Of a stretch of DNA of 64,000 bases, positions 8,345 to 17,811 are shown piece by piece. Source of the stretch: Litoribacillus peritrichatus. Lineage in GTDB: Bacteria; Pseudomonadota; Gammaproteobacteria; Pseudomonadales; Litoribrevibacteraceae. The DNA lies in assembly GCF_039537985.1 (NCBI RefSeq), contig NZ_BAABBN010000004.1, positions 62,001 through 126,000 on the forward strand, read 5' to 3'. The notes beneath the pieces were generated by a model. It made no database searches and was not told the DNA's origin. It saw only the letters and a list, made by a program, of their open reading frames with translations. The position numbers and the translations under genes were made by a program. Numbering within the stretch: position 1 is the first letter of the stretch; each line of letters opens with the position of its first letter.

Positions 8345-8373
8345 AAAAAAGAGAGCCGCTGCTCTCTTTTTTT
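8345..8373. terminator. rho-independent terminator after purK
   Basis: GAGAGC and GCTCTC form a stem around CGCT, with an A-run before and a T-run after. It probably also serves the convergent diguanylate cyclase gene. Confidence 0.85.
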
Positions 8374-8396
8374 GTTTTCGTTATTTTAGAGAAGGG

Positions 8397-9587
8397 TTAG
8401 CAAGTCCGGTTTCTGCCGCTTTTTTTTGCTTCATATAACTTTTCATCCGCTTTATGCACGATGTCATAGCAGTCCAGCGTGTTGTCCGGTGTCATGGTGG
8501 CCACGCCGGCGCTGATTGTTACTTTGTCAAAGGGGCTGTCCTCTGCGTGTTTAAAGTTCTTTTCAGTAATGGCTTTACGGGTTCTTTCGGCAAGCATTAC
8601 AGCGTCGTCGTGAGAGGCGTTGCTGAGAATAACTACAAACTCTTCTCCCCCGTAGCGAGCGACCAGGTCTTCCGCCCGGGTTGCTTGACTGGAGATGGTA
8701 TTTGAGATTTCTTGAAGTAAGGCGTCGCCCATCTGATGGCCAAACTGGTCGTTGTATTTTTTAAAGTGATCTACGTCGATCAAAATACAGGATAAGGGGT
8801 GTTGTCGCCGCAGGCAGCGGTTCCACTCACGTATTAGGGTGTTATCAAAACTTCTTCGGTTAGCAATTCCGGTTAACGGATCGCTTAGCGTCTGTTGTGT
8901 TAAAAACTCTTTGGTGCGAGTAAGTTCGAGATTACTCTCTTCCAAACGAGCGTTTTTTTGTTGCAGCGATAAAAGCAGTTCCTGATTGGTGTTTTCCAGG
9001 TTTAAAGCGTCATTCACCAAATTGGAGAAGTTGTTTCCGAGAATAATCAATACGGCCAAAAACATGATGCATAACAACCCCAGCGTAATATTGAACTCGT
9101 TCCCGGATAAAATGTTCATCACAATGGCAGGAATAAAAATCAAACATACGAAAATTTTTTGAGCGTATTTGGAAGGGGATAAACTCAAACTCCCGCCCAT
9201 AGCAATGGCAGAGGCAATCCAGATCATTAACAAACTGTATGCTTCGTCGGTGTACAGGCAAAACAGTAAGAAGCTGGCACCCCAAACTGCCGCCGTGAAG
9301 GAGGAGCCGAAAATGAACTGTCTCATGCTGTCTTTATGGTCTTTCTGTAAATAACTCTTGGTAGCCAGAGCCTGTCTGACGTTGTGATATCTGATTAATG
9401 AGGCTGAAAACACTATAGAGAACCAAATAAGGATGGTTTCCCAAGGCACTTTCGTCCACAGTAAAACCAATAAAATACTGCTGGTTAATATGGTTGCGGG
9501 GATGGACTTGAGTGAGTTGCTGTAGAGCTGATAAATGCGTTTGTATTCTGGTGCGTTTTCATTATCTGAGAGACTATCAGCATTCAT
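8397..9587 (-). CDS. membrane-bound diguanylate cyclase (GGDEF)
   Basis: A 396-residue protein that should make cyclic di-GMP. The N-terminal half has about six hydrophobic helices (residues 30-195: ATILTSSILLVLLW, ILIWFSIVFSASLI, FGSSFTAAVWGASFLLFCLY, LLMIWIASAIAM, IFVCLIFIPAIVM, LLCIMFLAVLIIL), a likely membrane sensor. A short coiled linker follows, then a GGDEF domain with the active-site variant GGEEF. An inhibitory RxxD site (RAED) sits five residues before it, so product feedback is expected. FDNTL, CILIDVDHFKKYND and SAGVA landmarks are normal. AGGA precedes the ATG. Monocistronic. Confidence 0.9.
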   Translation of the reverse strand: MNADSLSDNENAPEYKRIYQLYSNSLKSIPATILTSSILLVLLWTKVPWETILIWFSIVFSASLIRYHNVRQALATKSYLQKDHKDSMRQFIFGSSFTAAVWGASFLLFCLYTDEAYSLLMIWIASAIAMGGSLSLSPSKYAQKIFVCLIFIPAIVMNILSGNEFNITLGLLCIMFLAVLIILGNNFSNLVNDALNLENTNQELLLSLQQKNARLEESNLELTRTKEFLTQQTLSDPLTGIANRRSFDNTLIREWNRCLRRQHPLSCILIDVDHFKKYNDQFGHQMGDALLQEISNTISSQATRAEDLVARYGGEEFVVILSNASHDDAVMLAERTRKAITEKNFKHAEDSPFDKVTISAGVATMTPDNTLDCYDIVHKADEKLYEAKKSGRNRTC

Positions 9588-9700
9588 GATTTACATCCTG
9601 TAATCATCTGATGAAGTTCAACATCAAGTTGAGACTGCCCGGCTTGAATTATTATTTTAGGTCGGGTGGAACCTGTTGATAACCAAGCAATCTGTTAATT

Positions 9701-9979
9701 TTATTCGCCGTGATCTGTTTTTTCCTTAAACTGATCCAGTGGGCCATGCTTTCTTTCGAAGATTTTCCAAGAGACATAGTAGGGGATGAAGTATGCCGCA
9801 AGCAAGGCTACAAAAGCACGAGAAGCGATTGGCTTCAGGTCGTCTTCGGTCAGGCCTGCTAACGAGGGCAGTAAAACTGCACCTATAAGAAAAAGTCCCC
9901 ATAAAATAATGCCGTATATCTTAAAGAACTTTAATAGTTTTGCTCGAAGTATGTGTGCTTCGGCGCGTTCGTTTGTCAT
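9701..9979 (-). CDS. small two-helix membrane protein
   Basis: A 92-residue protein with two hydrophobic segments (YGIILWGLFLIGAVLLPSLAG and AFVALLAAYFIPYYVSW), a charged N-terminus and a charged hydrophilic tail (ERKHGPLDQFKEKTDHGE). AGGAC precedes the ATG. It lies in the same orientation as the desaturase upstream, from which it is separated by 125 bases. I do not recognise the family. Probably an inner-membrane protein of unknown role. Confidence 0.55.
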   Translation of the reverse strand: MTNERAEAHILRAKLLKFFKIYGIILWGLFLIGAVLLPSLAGLTEDDLKPIASRAFVALLAAYFIPYYVSWKIFERKHGPLDQFKEKTDHGE

Positions 9980-10104
9980 GGTTTTGTCCTATGCCTTATC
10001 TGCAGTAGGGATATTACCAGAAAACGAGCGGGAGTTTTATCCAGGAGAGAGCGGAAAGCTGTCTTAGTAGACCGCTTTCCATGGAGGGTTGTGTTATTAC
10101 CGGG

Positions 10105-11292
10105 TCAGGCGGTTTTAAGTGTGTACAGGCGAAGCTGGTCTGCAAACTCTTTTAAGCCATCAATGCCGGATTGCTCAGCTTCGTGGCACCACTGTTTTAA
10201 GGCCTGAAGCAGTTCTTCACCACCGGCGGATCTTCTGGCCCAAACGGCCTGAAGTTCTTGCTTCTTTTTATAAATTTCATTTAATAAGTCGTGGGAGTCG
10301 AGTAAAGAGTCTCTTTGTTTGATTGCCTTATCGGACAGTAAGGCTTCATCGCGGCAAAGAATTTTTTTGGCTTTGCGGAACGCTTGATGCAATTCGGCAT
10401 GTGCTTTGGCTTTTTCTTCTTTGATCGCAGGACGAATGACGTTTTTGGTATAGGACGACATGATCTGGAATCGGTTGTGCACTGCTGCTTTGGCAGCATC
10501 AAGATCCAGAGCTTGTTTACTCTTGTCTTTGACGGGAACAGGCGCTACTTTTCTGACGTTGGCTAAACCAAAAAACTCGAACGTTTTGATCCACATCCAG
10601 CCGATGTCGAACTCCCACTTTTTGACGGAAAGTTTTGCTGAGTTTGGATACGTATGATGGTTGTTATGAAGCTCCTCGCCGCCGATTAAAATTCCCCAGG
10701 GAGAAATGTTGGTGGCTGCATCGGAGCACTCAAAGTTGCGATAGCCCCAGAAGTGGCCAAGACCGTTGATCACGCCAGCGGCAAACACGGGCATCCACAT
10801 CATTTGAATGGCCCACAGGGTGATGCCAATCGGGCCAAAAGCAAGCAGGTCAATGGCAAGCATCAGGAACACGCCTTTTAGCTTGTGTGGCGTGTAAACC
10901 TTACGTTCCAGCCAGTCATCGGGCGTTCCGTTGCCGTATCGTGCCAGAGTTTCCGGCGTTGCTGCCTGTTTATACAGTTCAGCGCCCTGAAGAAGTACTG
11001 TTTTAAGGCCTTTCACGACGGGGCTGTGAGGATCGTCTTTGGTTTCACATTTGGCGTGATGTTTGCGATGAATCGCAGTCCATTCTTTGGTACTCTGTGC
11101 TGTTGTTAACCAAATCCAGAAGCGGAAAAAATGTTGAAGGGCGGGATGCAATTCCAGTGATCTGTGTGCCGAAAAACGATGCAGGTAGACGGTGACACTG
11201 ATAATGGTGATGTGGGTCATGACCAACATCGCGATAAGGAATTGCCAAACATTCGTACCTAGCAACCCTTGTTGCCAAACTTGCTCCCACAT
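10105..11292 (-). CDS. desA: DesA-type phospholipid delta-9 fatty acid desaturase
   Basis: A 395-residue integral-membrane desaturase introducing a double bond into fatty acyl chains. The three diiron histidine boxes are complete: HRFSAH (residues 38-43), HRKHH (75-79) and HNNHH (209-213), with hydrophobic helices between. The C-terminal extension of about 140 mostly helical residues and the motifs GTPDDWLERKVY and GHFWGYRNFE match what I recall of Pseudomonas DesA, which acts on acyl chains of intact phospholipids. The ATG at 11292 has GGAGA at a good distance; the TTG at 11307 has none. Likely role: aerobic adjustment of membrane fluidity. Confidence 0.88.
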   Translation of the reverse strand: MWEQVWQQGLLGTNVWQFLIAMLVMTHITIISVTVYLHRFSAHRSLELHPALQHFFRFWIWLTTAQSTKEWTAIHRKHHAKCETKDDPHSPVVKGLKTVLLQGAELYKQAATPETLARYGNGTPDDWLERKVYTPHKLKGVFLMLAIDLLAFGPIGITLWAIQMMWMPVFAAGVINGLGHFWGYRNFECSDAATNISPWGILIGGEELHNNHHTYPNSAKLSVKKWEFDIGWMWIKTFEFFGLANVRKVAPVPVKDKSKQALDLDAAKAAVHNRFQIMSSYTKNVIRPAIKEEKAKAHAELHQAFRKAKKILCRDEALLSDKAIKQRDSLLDSHDLLNEIYKKKQELQAVWARRSAGGEELLQALKQWCHEAEQSGIDGLKEFADQLRLYTLKTA

Positions 11293-11430
11293 TGAATACG
11301 TCTCCAAAGAATTTTGGGGTTATTAATAATTATAAGTTATTTGCATTAATCAAAGGCAGTCTAACGATAATTATGCCTTATTTGAACCCCGTTTTAGCTT
11401 ACTCGTGTACGTTTATTATTTAGGTTTAAT

Positions 11431-12168
11431 ATGTCAGAAAAAACACATTTAGACATTGTTTATCAGGATGAGCACTTAGTGGTGATTGATAAACCATCCG
11501 GACTGTTGGTTCACCGGTCAAAGATGGCGCATGGGGTGAAAGAGTTTGCACTGCAATTATTGCGGGATCAGCTAGGTCAAAAAGTCTATCCTGCCCATCG
11601 TTTGGATCGGCCAACGTCTGGTTTGCTTATTTTTGCTTTAAGTGAACAGGTTTTAGCTGAAATGACTCGCCAGTTTACCGAGTTTCAAATCACTAAAACA
11701 TACCAATGTGTGGTACGTGGTTTTACTGGCGAGGGCGTCATCGATCATCCGCTTAAAGACCCGGTTGATGACCGTCGTTTGTTAAGAAAAGGCGTGACTC
11801 ATGAGGCAAAAGACTCGTTGAGTGAATATCAAACACTTGAGCATTACGAAATGCCCTGGGAAATTGGCAAGTTCTCTACGTCGCGATATTCGTTAGTGTC
11901 GGTTCAGCCTAAAACCGGCCGCCGGCATCAGATCAGAAAACATATGGATCATATTGCACACCCTATCATTGGGGATACTCGTTATGGGCAGGGAGTCCAT
12001 AACCGTTTGTTCCGCGACAAACTGGAATGCAACCGGTTGTTGTTGGCGGCCACCGAGCTAAACATGCTTCACCCGGTTACAGGGCAGCCTCTGCAACTGA
12101 CGATTCCTCCTGCAAAGGAAATGACAGCTGTGATTCAGGCGCTTCGGGCGTTTCAGGTTGAGTGCTGA
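11431..12168 (+). CDS. truC: tRNA pseudouridine(65) synthase TruC
   Basis: A 245-residue RluA-family pseudouridine synthase that should modify U65 of some tRNAs. The catalytic motif AHRLDRPTSGLL (catalytic Asp near residue 60) and the N-terminal DKPSGLLVHRS are intact. The segment VSVQPKTGRRHQIRKHMDHIAHPIIGDTRYG is typical of TruC. No S4 domain is present, as expected for TruC. AGGT precedes the ATG. Its last 92 bases overlap, on the opposite strand, the end of the MBL-fold gene. Confidence 0.92.
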   Translation: MSEKTHLDIVYQDEHLVVIDKPSGLLVHRSKMAHGVKEFALQLLRDQLGQKVYPAHRLDRPTSGLLIFALSEQVLAEMTRQFTEFQITKTYQCVVRGFTGEGVIDHPLKDPVDDRRLLRKGVTHEAKDSLSEYQTLEHYEMPWEIGKFSTSRYSLVSVQPKTGRRHQIRKHMDHIAHPIIGDTRYGQGVHNRLFRDKLECNRLLLAATELNMLHPVTGQPLQLTIPPAKEMTAVIQALRAFQVEC

Positions 12169-12979
12169 AACGGTATTGATGAAAGCAATCCGGATCTAAA
12201 CTGCATACGAACTGAACGTCCTGCTCATTAGATGCCAGGGTTGCTAATTTCTGAAGGGTATGAAGGCGGTCGGCCCGACAGCAATCCATGGCGGCACTTA
12301 ACAGCTTGGTCAGTGATAAACCGCCGTTATTCAGGGTGCTGCTGTCGAGTATTGCGTCCCCGCAATGAAGAAGCCAGCCTTGCTGTTTCCGGATGGCCAC
12401 ACCAATATGATCTCTGCTGTGGCCGGGCAGGCTGATCATCAAGACCTCATCCGACTCTGGAAAGACCGGTGAAAACTCCAGCCCTTTCCATAAACCACCA
12501 GTAAAAGAATGGAGAACCCACTTGGCGCTGTGTTGCCAGTGTTGTTTGGAGTAACGCCACTTTTCCTGAACGGTTTGTGGTGTATTGGCAGCCTCAAATT
12601 CTTTACGCATCGTATGGATGGAGGCGTTGGGAAAATCGGAGAGCCCGCCTGTTTGCAGAAAGTCCATGTGGGTTAACACGATATGGCGAACGTCATCTCG
12701 GCTGTAACCCAAACGTTCGACCTGGTTAATAGCACATTCGACTTTCAACAGAGCAGGCTGAGTGACCAGCGTTCGGTGTTTGCCGAGAGATATGTCCGTT
12801 CGTTCTATGTCTTTCCGGCCCAGGCCAGAGTCTATGAGGATCAGCCCTTTCGCCGTTTCAATCAGTAAACAGTGGGTGACTAAAAAGCGGGTTTCAGATA
12901 AACCGGCGGAAGGGTATAACAGACGCGAACTGAAAGGGTTGAGCGTGCCACAGTTCAGGTGGTGGATTTGACCAGTCAT
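12077..12979 (-). CDS. metallo-beta-lactamase-fold protein with degenerate metal site
   Basis: A 300-residue protein of the MBL-fold hydrolase superfamily, close in layout to AHL-lactonase-like proteins (ILIDSGLG near 47-54, VRHIVLTHMD near 97-106, SLPGHSRDHIGV near 183-194, HCGDA near 205-209). The usual HxxxDH motif is broken: His104 and Asp106 remain, but Leu108 and Gln109 replace the metal-binding Asp and His. Near residue 261 the expected SHD is SLD. His187 and Asp208 are kept. It may therefore be a pseudoenzyme or bind a single metal differently. The last 30 residues are low-complexity and antisense to truC. AAGG precedes the ATG. Confidence 0.8.
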   Translation of the reverse strand: MTGQIHHLNCGTLNPFSSRLLYPSAGLSETRFLVTHCLLIETAKGLILIDSGLGRKDIERTDISLGKHRTLVTQPALLKVECAINQVERLGYSRDDVRHIVLTHMDFLQTGGLSDFPNASIHTMRKEFEAANTPQTVQEKWRYSKQHWQHSAKWVLHSFTGGLWKGLEFSPVFPESDEVLMISLPGHSRDHIGVAIRKQQGWLLHCGDAILDSSTLNNGGLSLTKLLSAAMDCCRADRLHTLQKLATLASNEQDVQFVCSLDPDCFHQYRFSTQPETPEAPESQLSFPLQEESSVAEAAL

Positions 12980-13105
12980 ATCGAGCCTTCTCTGATTGTG
13001 CCAACATCGGCAAGAGTGTTTTCTTGAATTTATACTGCGACAGTTGAATGTTCATACTAGATTTAATAAGTAAATCTTTATTTGGATTCATACTGGGAAA
13101 GGCTG

Positions 13106-14161
13106 ATGCGGAAAAAAAATAAAGTGGCTGAGCGGATTTCAAAGGACATTGTCAAATCCTGGCATCAAACGGTGGATATGGTGGCCCAGCTGCTGCAAGT
13201 GCCTGTTTGTATGGTGTGTTTGGTGGAAGAAGACGCATGTTCACCCATGGTGGTGAATAAATCGGAAGAAAATCCTTTTTCTCATCGTAACGTTTTTTCT
13301 TTTGATCAGGAATTTTTATGTGAGTGGGTGGTAACTAATAATAAAGAACTAATGGTTGCTGATCTCAGAAGTGAGGAGCCTTGGTCTAAGTCGATCATGA
13401 AAGATCATGATCTGGTGAGCTTCATGGGCTATCCATTGCATGCACCTAGCGGTGAAGTGGTGGGGGTTTTTTGTGTCTTAGACCGAAGCCCGAGGAAGTT
13501 TGAAGAGGCCTTGGTGGAAATATTTGCTCACTTCCATCAGCTTACCGAGTTTCAACTGGACTTGGCGTTTGAGCGACATCAACTATCCCACGCTCAGACG
13601 GTGCTGGAAAAAACCGAAGAGCTGAACAACGAATTGTCATCGAGAGACAGTCTTACCGGGGCATACAACCGAAGAACGTTACATGAGTTAGCGGTTTCCG
13701 AACTGTCCAGAACTACCCGTAAAACGGGGTGCTTTGCCCTGGTGTTACTGGATGTGGATCACTTTAAATTAATAAATGATGAGTACGGGCACCTGGCGGG
13801 TGACGCCGTATTGAAGCACCTGGTTGTGAGTCTTTCGACAATGCTGCGGCAAAGTGATTTTATTGCCCGGTTTGGTGGTGAGGAGTTTTGCCTACTTATG
13901 CCTGAGATGGACCCGTCCATGGCCTTTAATATTATTGATCGTGTTCGTAGAGAAGTTGCCAAGCAGCCTGTGTCGTATAACGGCGAAACCATATACTGCA
14001 CCATCAGTCTGGGTTGTGCATTGTTTGAGTCGGGAATGATTACCACCGTAGAAGAGCTTCTGAATATGGCGGACAACGCATTGAATGAGGCGAAGCGGAC
14101 AGGCAGAAACCGAGTGTGTATGGCTTCTGAAAATCAGTTTTCCGAAGCGCACAGTGCTTGA
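13106..14161 (+). CDS. GAF-GGDEF diguanylate cyclase, cytoplasmic
   Basis: A 351-residue soluble diguanylate cyclase. Residues about 10-150 form a GAF-type sensor (VCMVCLVEEDACSPMVVNKS, FCVLDRSPRKF), joined by a helical linker to a GGDEF domain. The domain has SLTGAYNRRTL, VLLDVDHFKLINDEYGH, the catalytic GGEEF and an RxxD inhibitory site (RQSD) five residues before it. The ATG at 13106 follows a GGGAAAGG ribosome site; the upstream TTG at 13082 has none. No membrane segments. Divergent from the MBL gene and ended by a terminator. Confidence 0.9.
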   Translation: MRKKNKVAERISKDIVKSWHQTVDMVAQLLQVPVCMVCLVEEDACSPMVVNKSEENPFSHRNVFSFDQEFLCEWVVTNNKELMVADLRSEEPWSKSIMKDHDLVSFMGYPLHAPSGEVVGVFCVLDRSPRKFEEALVEIFAHFHQLTEFQLDLAFERHQLSHAQTVLEKTEELNNELSSRDSLTGAYNRRTLHELAVSELSRTTRKTGCFALVLLDVDHFKLINDEYGHLAGDAVLKHLVVSLSTMLRQSDFIARFGGEEFCLLMPEMDPSMAFNIIDRVRREVAKQPVSYNGETIYCTISLGCALFESGMITTVEELLNMADNALNEAKRTGRNRVCMASENQFSEAHSA

Positions 14162-14204
14162 TAGGTTTTCTGTTCCCGTTTTTTTAATGGTCTTTATGAA
14201 AGAA

Positions 14205-14234
14205 AAAAGCGCAGTGGTTGAGTACTGCGCTTTT
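14205..14234. terminator. bidirectional terminator between GGDEF gene and mksB
   Basis: AAAAGCGCAGT (14205-14215) pairs with ACTGCGCTTTT (14224-14234) around an 8-base loop. The A and T ends suit both converging transcripts. Confidence 0.8.
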
Positions 14235-14292
14235 ATGAGCTGAATTGACTGAGCTTCGTGAATGAAGTTAAACGAGTAATCGTTTACTTCAT

Positions 14293-17136
14293 TCAGGTCA
14301 CTAAGTCGGCTTCTTTTGTTTGCTCTTTGTTTTCATCGTCCGGTTTGGAGTGCAGACACTCAATCCAGTCTTTTTCGTCCACTAGGTTAAGCTTACCGTC
14401 TTTGGTCGTCCGAATTGGCACTATGTAATGGCAAGAGGTCTGCGGCTTAACGCTGGCAAAGATCGGAATGAAACCAAAGTTCACTGCCATTTCAATGATT
14501 GATTTTTGGTTTTCCGGATCGATGTCAGCCGCTTCGTCGATGTAAATCGGAATTTTATACAACCCTTGTTCTTTCTCAGCCAGCAGTTGTCGAATGAAGA
14601 GCATACCGCACAACAGCTTGATGGTGATTCGGGTGCCGTTGGAGCCGGCGGAATCAATTCGGTCAAAAAATTCTGTTTCGTCGTTGCGGTTAACAACTTT
14701 GAATCGTACATCAAACAGGTCAGAAAGGGTTAGGCCGCCTTTTTCTGAGCCGGCTTTGATCAGGTAGTCTTTGGCTTCTTCAAGTTGCAGATCCGATACT
14801 TCAGAATTCTCGGACAGTCCCAGGTCGAATACAGACAGGGTGTCACCGGCTTCATAAGACTCGGACGTAGACAAAATAGTGTCGATGGCTTCCACAATAT
14901 GACGACGTTCGATGATGTCAATTCGGAAGTCTTTCAGGTTGGAAATGTGCTTTTTGCCCACGCGTCGATTGAAACCGTTCATTTCATTTTTCAGGCGATC
15001 GAGGTCTTGCCGCAGTCCTTTAATGGTCGAGGCCACTTCGGTCAGTGCGACGCGAGACTGCCTTTCTACCGCTTCCCGCTCGTTGTCGAGGTTATGGAAA
15101 GCCGAGATCAATTTGTCGAGGCGGGTGTCTTCATCTTCTTCAACATCAAACTTGGTCACGCCTGAATTGAAGACCATTTTGTAGCTGTTTTCGATGTTGA
15201 TGTTGGTCAGGTTCAGCTCGCGGCAGTCTTCGTTAAACTGATCCAAAGTATCGCTCAGGCTGTCCATGTCGATCTGTATGTCTTCCGGGTAGGGAATGAC
15301 ATAGCCGTGCCGAAGGTCGAACTGATCATCAATGCGTCGGCGAGAAGAGCTTCGCATTCTTTCCTGCTGGCGAAACAGTTGTTCGCTTTTTAATCGGATT
15401 TGGCTGCGTTGATCTGCGATCTGGCTGGATTGAACGGTAATGTCTTGCTGCTTCAGTTCAATGATGGCTTTTTCTTCTTCCAGTTGCTCTCTCAGTGAAA
15501 GCTGGTCGTCATACTGAGATACGGCGGCCTGGTAAAGTTTGAATTGTTCCAGATCTTTTTCATTTTGCTTCAGTTCTTCGTACAGTACTTCGCGTTCGGC
15601 GAGCTTGCTTTCCAAATCCTTAGCAATTTCTTCCTGCACTTCAAGTTCTTCAAGTGAGTGGCGTAATGCTTCAATTTGCTGAACGAGCGCCACTTTGTCT
15701 TCAGTGGAAGACATGTCAGGGACGGATAAATCGCTGATGTCGATGGTTGCACCAGGCAATACAATCTGATTGCCTTTGATGGATTCTGCAATTTGCTCAA
15801 TGAATTGGCTGAACGCGTGCTCATCTTCCACTTGAACTTCGCCTTGAGCGGTGGTCGCAAGGCTTAGAACGTCTTGGTTGAAAAGACGGCTGATGGTGTC
15901 AACTTCATTCACGGACAGGTCTTCACGTATTCGGGAATAAAGGTTGTACTCGATGTTCTTGAGTTGACGTTCCTGCGTTTTTAATTGTCTTGCAATTTCT
16001 CGGCGGCGACTGACGATGGTGGCCAGGTTTTGACCTTTAATGCCTTGAATGCCGTGTGAAAGCTGGTCGTATTCAGCTCGGCTCTCCCGCAGGCGGCTTT
16101 CCAGCGTGGATAAACTGGTCAGCGTGAACTGTTGATCCAGGCGGGCATAATCAGCAAACCACCGTTCCAGATCCACCTGGTCAATGGCAATTTTACTCAG
16201 TTGCGAGGTAAATAACTGGTTCTGATCGGTGAGGCTGGCTTGTGTCCTGTCCAAACCGATTAACTGTTGATCAAACTCTGCTTTCGAGGTTTGAATGTGT
16301 TCGTCCCACTCGGTAAGCGCAATGTCCAGTTTAGGTTGAAGTAAGCTCAGCTTGCCCTTCAATTCAGCTCGCTTCAAACGAAGGGCTTCCAGTGACTCTA
16401 CCGCATCCTGTTGAGACTCAAGCAATTCGAGCTGTTTACGGGCCCGGTTAACCTGTTCAAAAGAGGATTGCCATACTTCGTAGAAGTCGATTGAGCCGGC
16501 ACTGATGGAGCGATCGAATACTCTCAGAATGAAGCGCTTAACGTCATTGGCGGACAGGTTGTGCAAGTTCAGGATTTTTCTGAAAATCTCTTTATAGATA
16601 GGGGCATCGCTGCTGTTGTTCAGGGGCACCATTCTGAGGTTGATGCGGCCGTCGTAGCGGGTTGCGCCGCCCGTTAATAACGAGTTGAGCTCTCCGGGTT
16701 TCAGCTCAATGGGGTTTAATCCCTGGTTGTTCAAATCAATGAACACTTTGCTGTATTTTTTCAGTTTGCGGTCGTCGAAATAGTCTTCTAAGTTCAGTGC
16801 CCCCTGATAAGTAAAGAACTGGTGCTCGTAGCCAGATGCAGGGCCTAATCCGGCCACACCGATAACCACTTTTCCTTCTGGTAGGTTGGCTTCCAGTAAC
16901 ACGAATGAACGGTCGGAACCAAAGTAGAACTTACGCGTTTCATCAATGGAGTGCCCATCCCACTCGGTTAATCGTAAGTCGTTGATCAGAGGAAATTGCA
17001 ATGCATTAATGACTGACGATTTACCCGTGTTATTGGGTGCACAGATAGAAGCGGGCTGATCCAAAGGGATAACGCATTTGGTGTAACCTGCCGTATTTAA
17101 TAACGCCAGTTTGGTGAGACCATAGTGTTGAGTCAT
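14293..17136 (-). CDS. mksB: MksB, SMC-like ATPase of the MksBEF condensin
   Basis: A 947-residue MukB/SMC-like protein. An N-terminal ATPase half holds a Walker A-type loop APNNTGKS (residues 33-40, with Ala where Gly is usual). A long central coiled coil follows (about 230-780, rich in E, Q, L and R, with a hinge region in between). The C-terminal half has a signature-like SNGTRITIKLL near 832 and Walker B IPIYIDEAAD near 862. The length fits Pseudomonas-type MksB, much shorter than E. coli MukB. It is the last gene of mksF-mksE-mksB; its ATG overlaps the mksE stop by one base (TAATG). Expected role: chromosome compaction and segregation. Confidence 0.85.
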   Translation of the reverse strand: MTQHYGLTKLALLNTAGYTKCVIPLDQPASICAPNNTGKSSVINALQFPLINDLRLTEWDGHSIDETRKFYFGSDRSFVLLEANLPEGKVVIGVAGLGPASGYEHQFFTYQGALNLEDYFDDRKLKKYSKVFIDLNNQGLNPIELKPGELNSLLTGGATRYDGRINLRMVPLNNSSDAPIYKEIFRKILNLHNLSANDVKRFILRVFDRSISAGSIDFYEVWQSSFEQVNRARKQLELLESQQDAVESLEALRLKRAELKGKLSLLQPKLDIALTEWDEHIQTSKAEFDQQLIGLDRTQASLTDQNQLFTSQLSKIAIDQVDLERWFADYARLDQQFTLTSLSTLESRLRESRAEYDQLSHGIQGIKGQNLATIVSRRREIARQLKTQERQLKNIEYNLYSRIREDLSVNEVDTISRLFNQDVLSLATTAQGEVQVEDEHAFSQFIEQIAESIKGNQIVLPGATIDISDLSVPDMSSTEDKVALVQQIEALRHSLEELEVQEEIAKDLESKLAEREVLYEELKQNEKDLEQFKLYQAAVSQYDDQLSLREQLEEEKAIIELKQQDITVQSSQIADQRSQIRLKSEQLFRQQERMRSSSRRRIDDQFDLRHGYVIPYPEDIQIDMDSLSDTLDQFNEDCRELNLTNINIENSYKMVFNSGVTKFDVEEDEDTRLDKLISAFHNLDNEREAVERQSRVALTEVASTIKGLRQDLDRLKNEMNGFNRRVGKKHISNLKDFRIDIIERRHIVEAIDTILSTSESYEAGDTLSVFDLGLSENSEVSDLQLEEAKDYLIKAGSEKGGLTLSDLFDVRFKVVNRNDETEFFDRIDSAGSNGTRITIKLLCGMLFIRQLLAEKEQGLYKIPIYIDEAADIDPENQKSIIEMAVNFGFIPIFASVKPQTSCHYIVPIRTTKDGKLNLVDEKDWIECLHSKPDDENKEQTKEADLVT

Positions 17137-17765
17137 TATTCGGCGTCCTCAAAAGTGGCTTGTTCGTCTTGTTTATAGGCGTCGGACAGTTCCATGACGG
17201 CATCGATGTATCGATAACAAGAGGGCAGTAAACGATGTTCTTTGCCTTGTTCTTTGGCGAAGCCCAGTCGGGCCATACGTTTTAATATTTCATTCTGAAT
17301 GTCGGCGGCGCTGTTAATGTCGATTTGTTCGAACACGTTGATGTTTTTGTCGTAGAGCTGACGGCAGACGTCTTTATTCAGTGGTTGATCGAATAGGGCG
17401 CCAATCGGGTCGTAGCCTTTGTCTGCCCAATGTTCGATCAGGGTGTAAACAAGGAGGGCGATGCGTCGGGAGGTTTTGGTCATAGTGACCGTGGTATCCG
17501 GGCTGGAAAAATAAAAGTAACCGCGTGCGTCCTTAATTAAGGTATACCCAAGGCCTTTGAAGAGTTGTTCGTACTCAACATTGAACTGATCCAGCTCTTG
17601 CCATAGGGTCAGGTTGGCTTCGGTGATATGAAAGCCGGACATCAGTTTTTGGTAGATCGGGGTCATTGATCGCATCTTCGAAAGATCAATGTTGATCGCT
17701 GGTCGGGTAAATGTGTCAGTCGACTCTCGTTCGACGGAGGGTGTTTCTAATAAATCTTGATTCAT
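17136..17765 (-). CDS. mksE: MksE, small accessory subunit of the MksBEF condensin
   Basis: A 209-residue soluble protein between mksF and mksB, the position and size of MukE/MksE. A helical core (LTLWQELDQFNVEYEQLFKGLGYTL) is followed by a winged-helix-like part with DARGYFYFSSPD, then LLVYTLIEHWADKGYDPI and EILKRMARLGFAKE. MukE-type subunits bridge the kleisin MksF and the ATPase heads. The stop is fused to the mksB start (TAATG), implying translational coupling. There is a 46-base gap after mksF. The identity rests largely on context. Confidence 0.78.
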   Translation of the reverse strand: MNQDLLETPSVERESTDTFTRPAINIDLSKMRSMTPIYQKLMSGFHITEANLTLWQELDQFNVEYEQLFKGLGYTLIKDARGYFYFSSPDTTVTMTKTSRRIALLVYTLIEHWADKGYDPIGALFDQPLNKDVCRQLYDKNINVFEQIDINSAADIQNEILKRMARLGFAKEQGKEHRLLPSCYRYIDAVMELSDAYKQDEQATFEDAE

Positions 17766-17811
17766 ACTACTGATCCGAAAGTTGCTCGGTGGCTGTATTT
17801 ATTTTATATGG

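Noticed and set aside
14785..15165. Plus-strand frame of 126 codons inside mksB
   Set aside because: Antisense to the coiled-coil/ATPase region of mksB, which is continuous and well supported.
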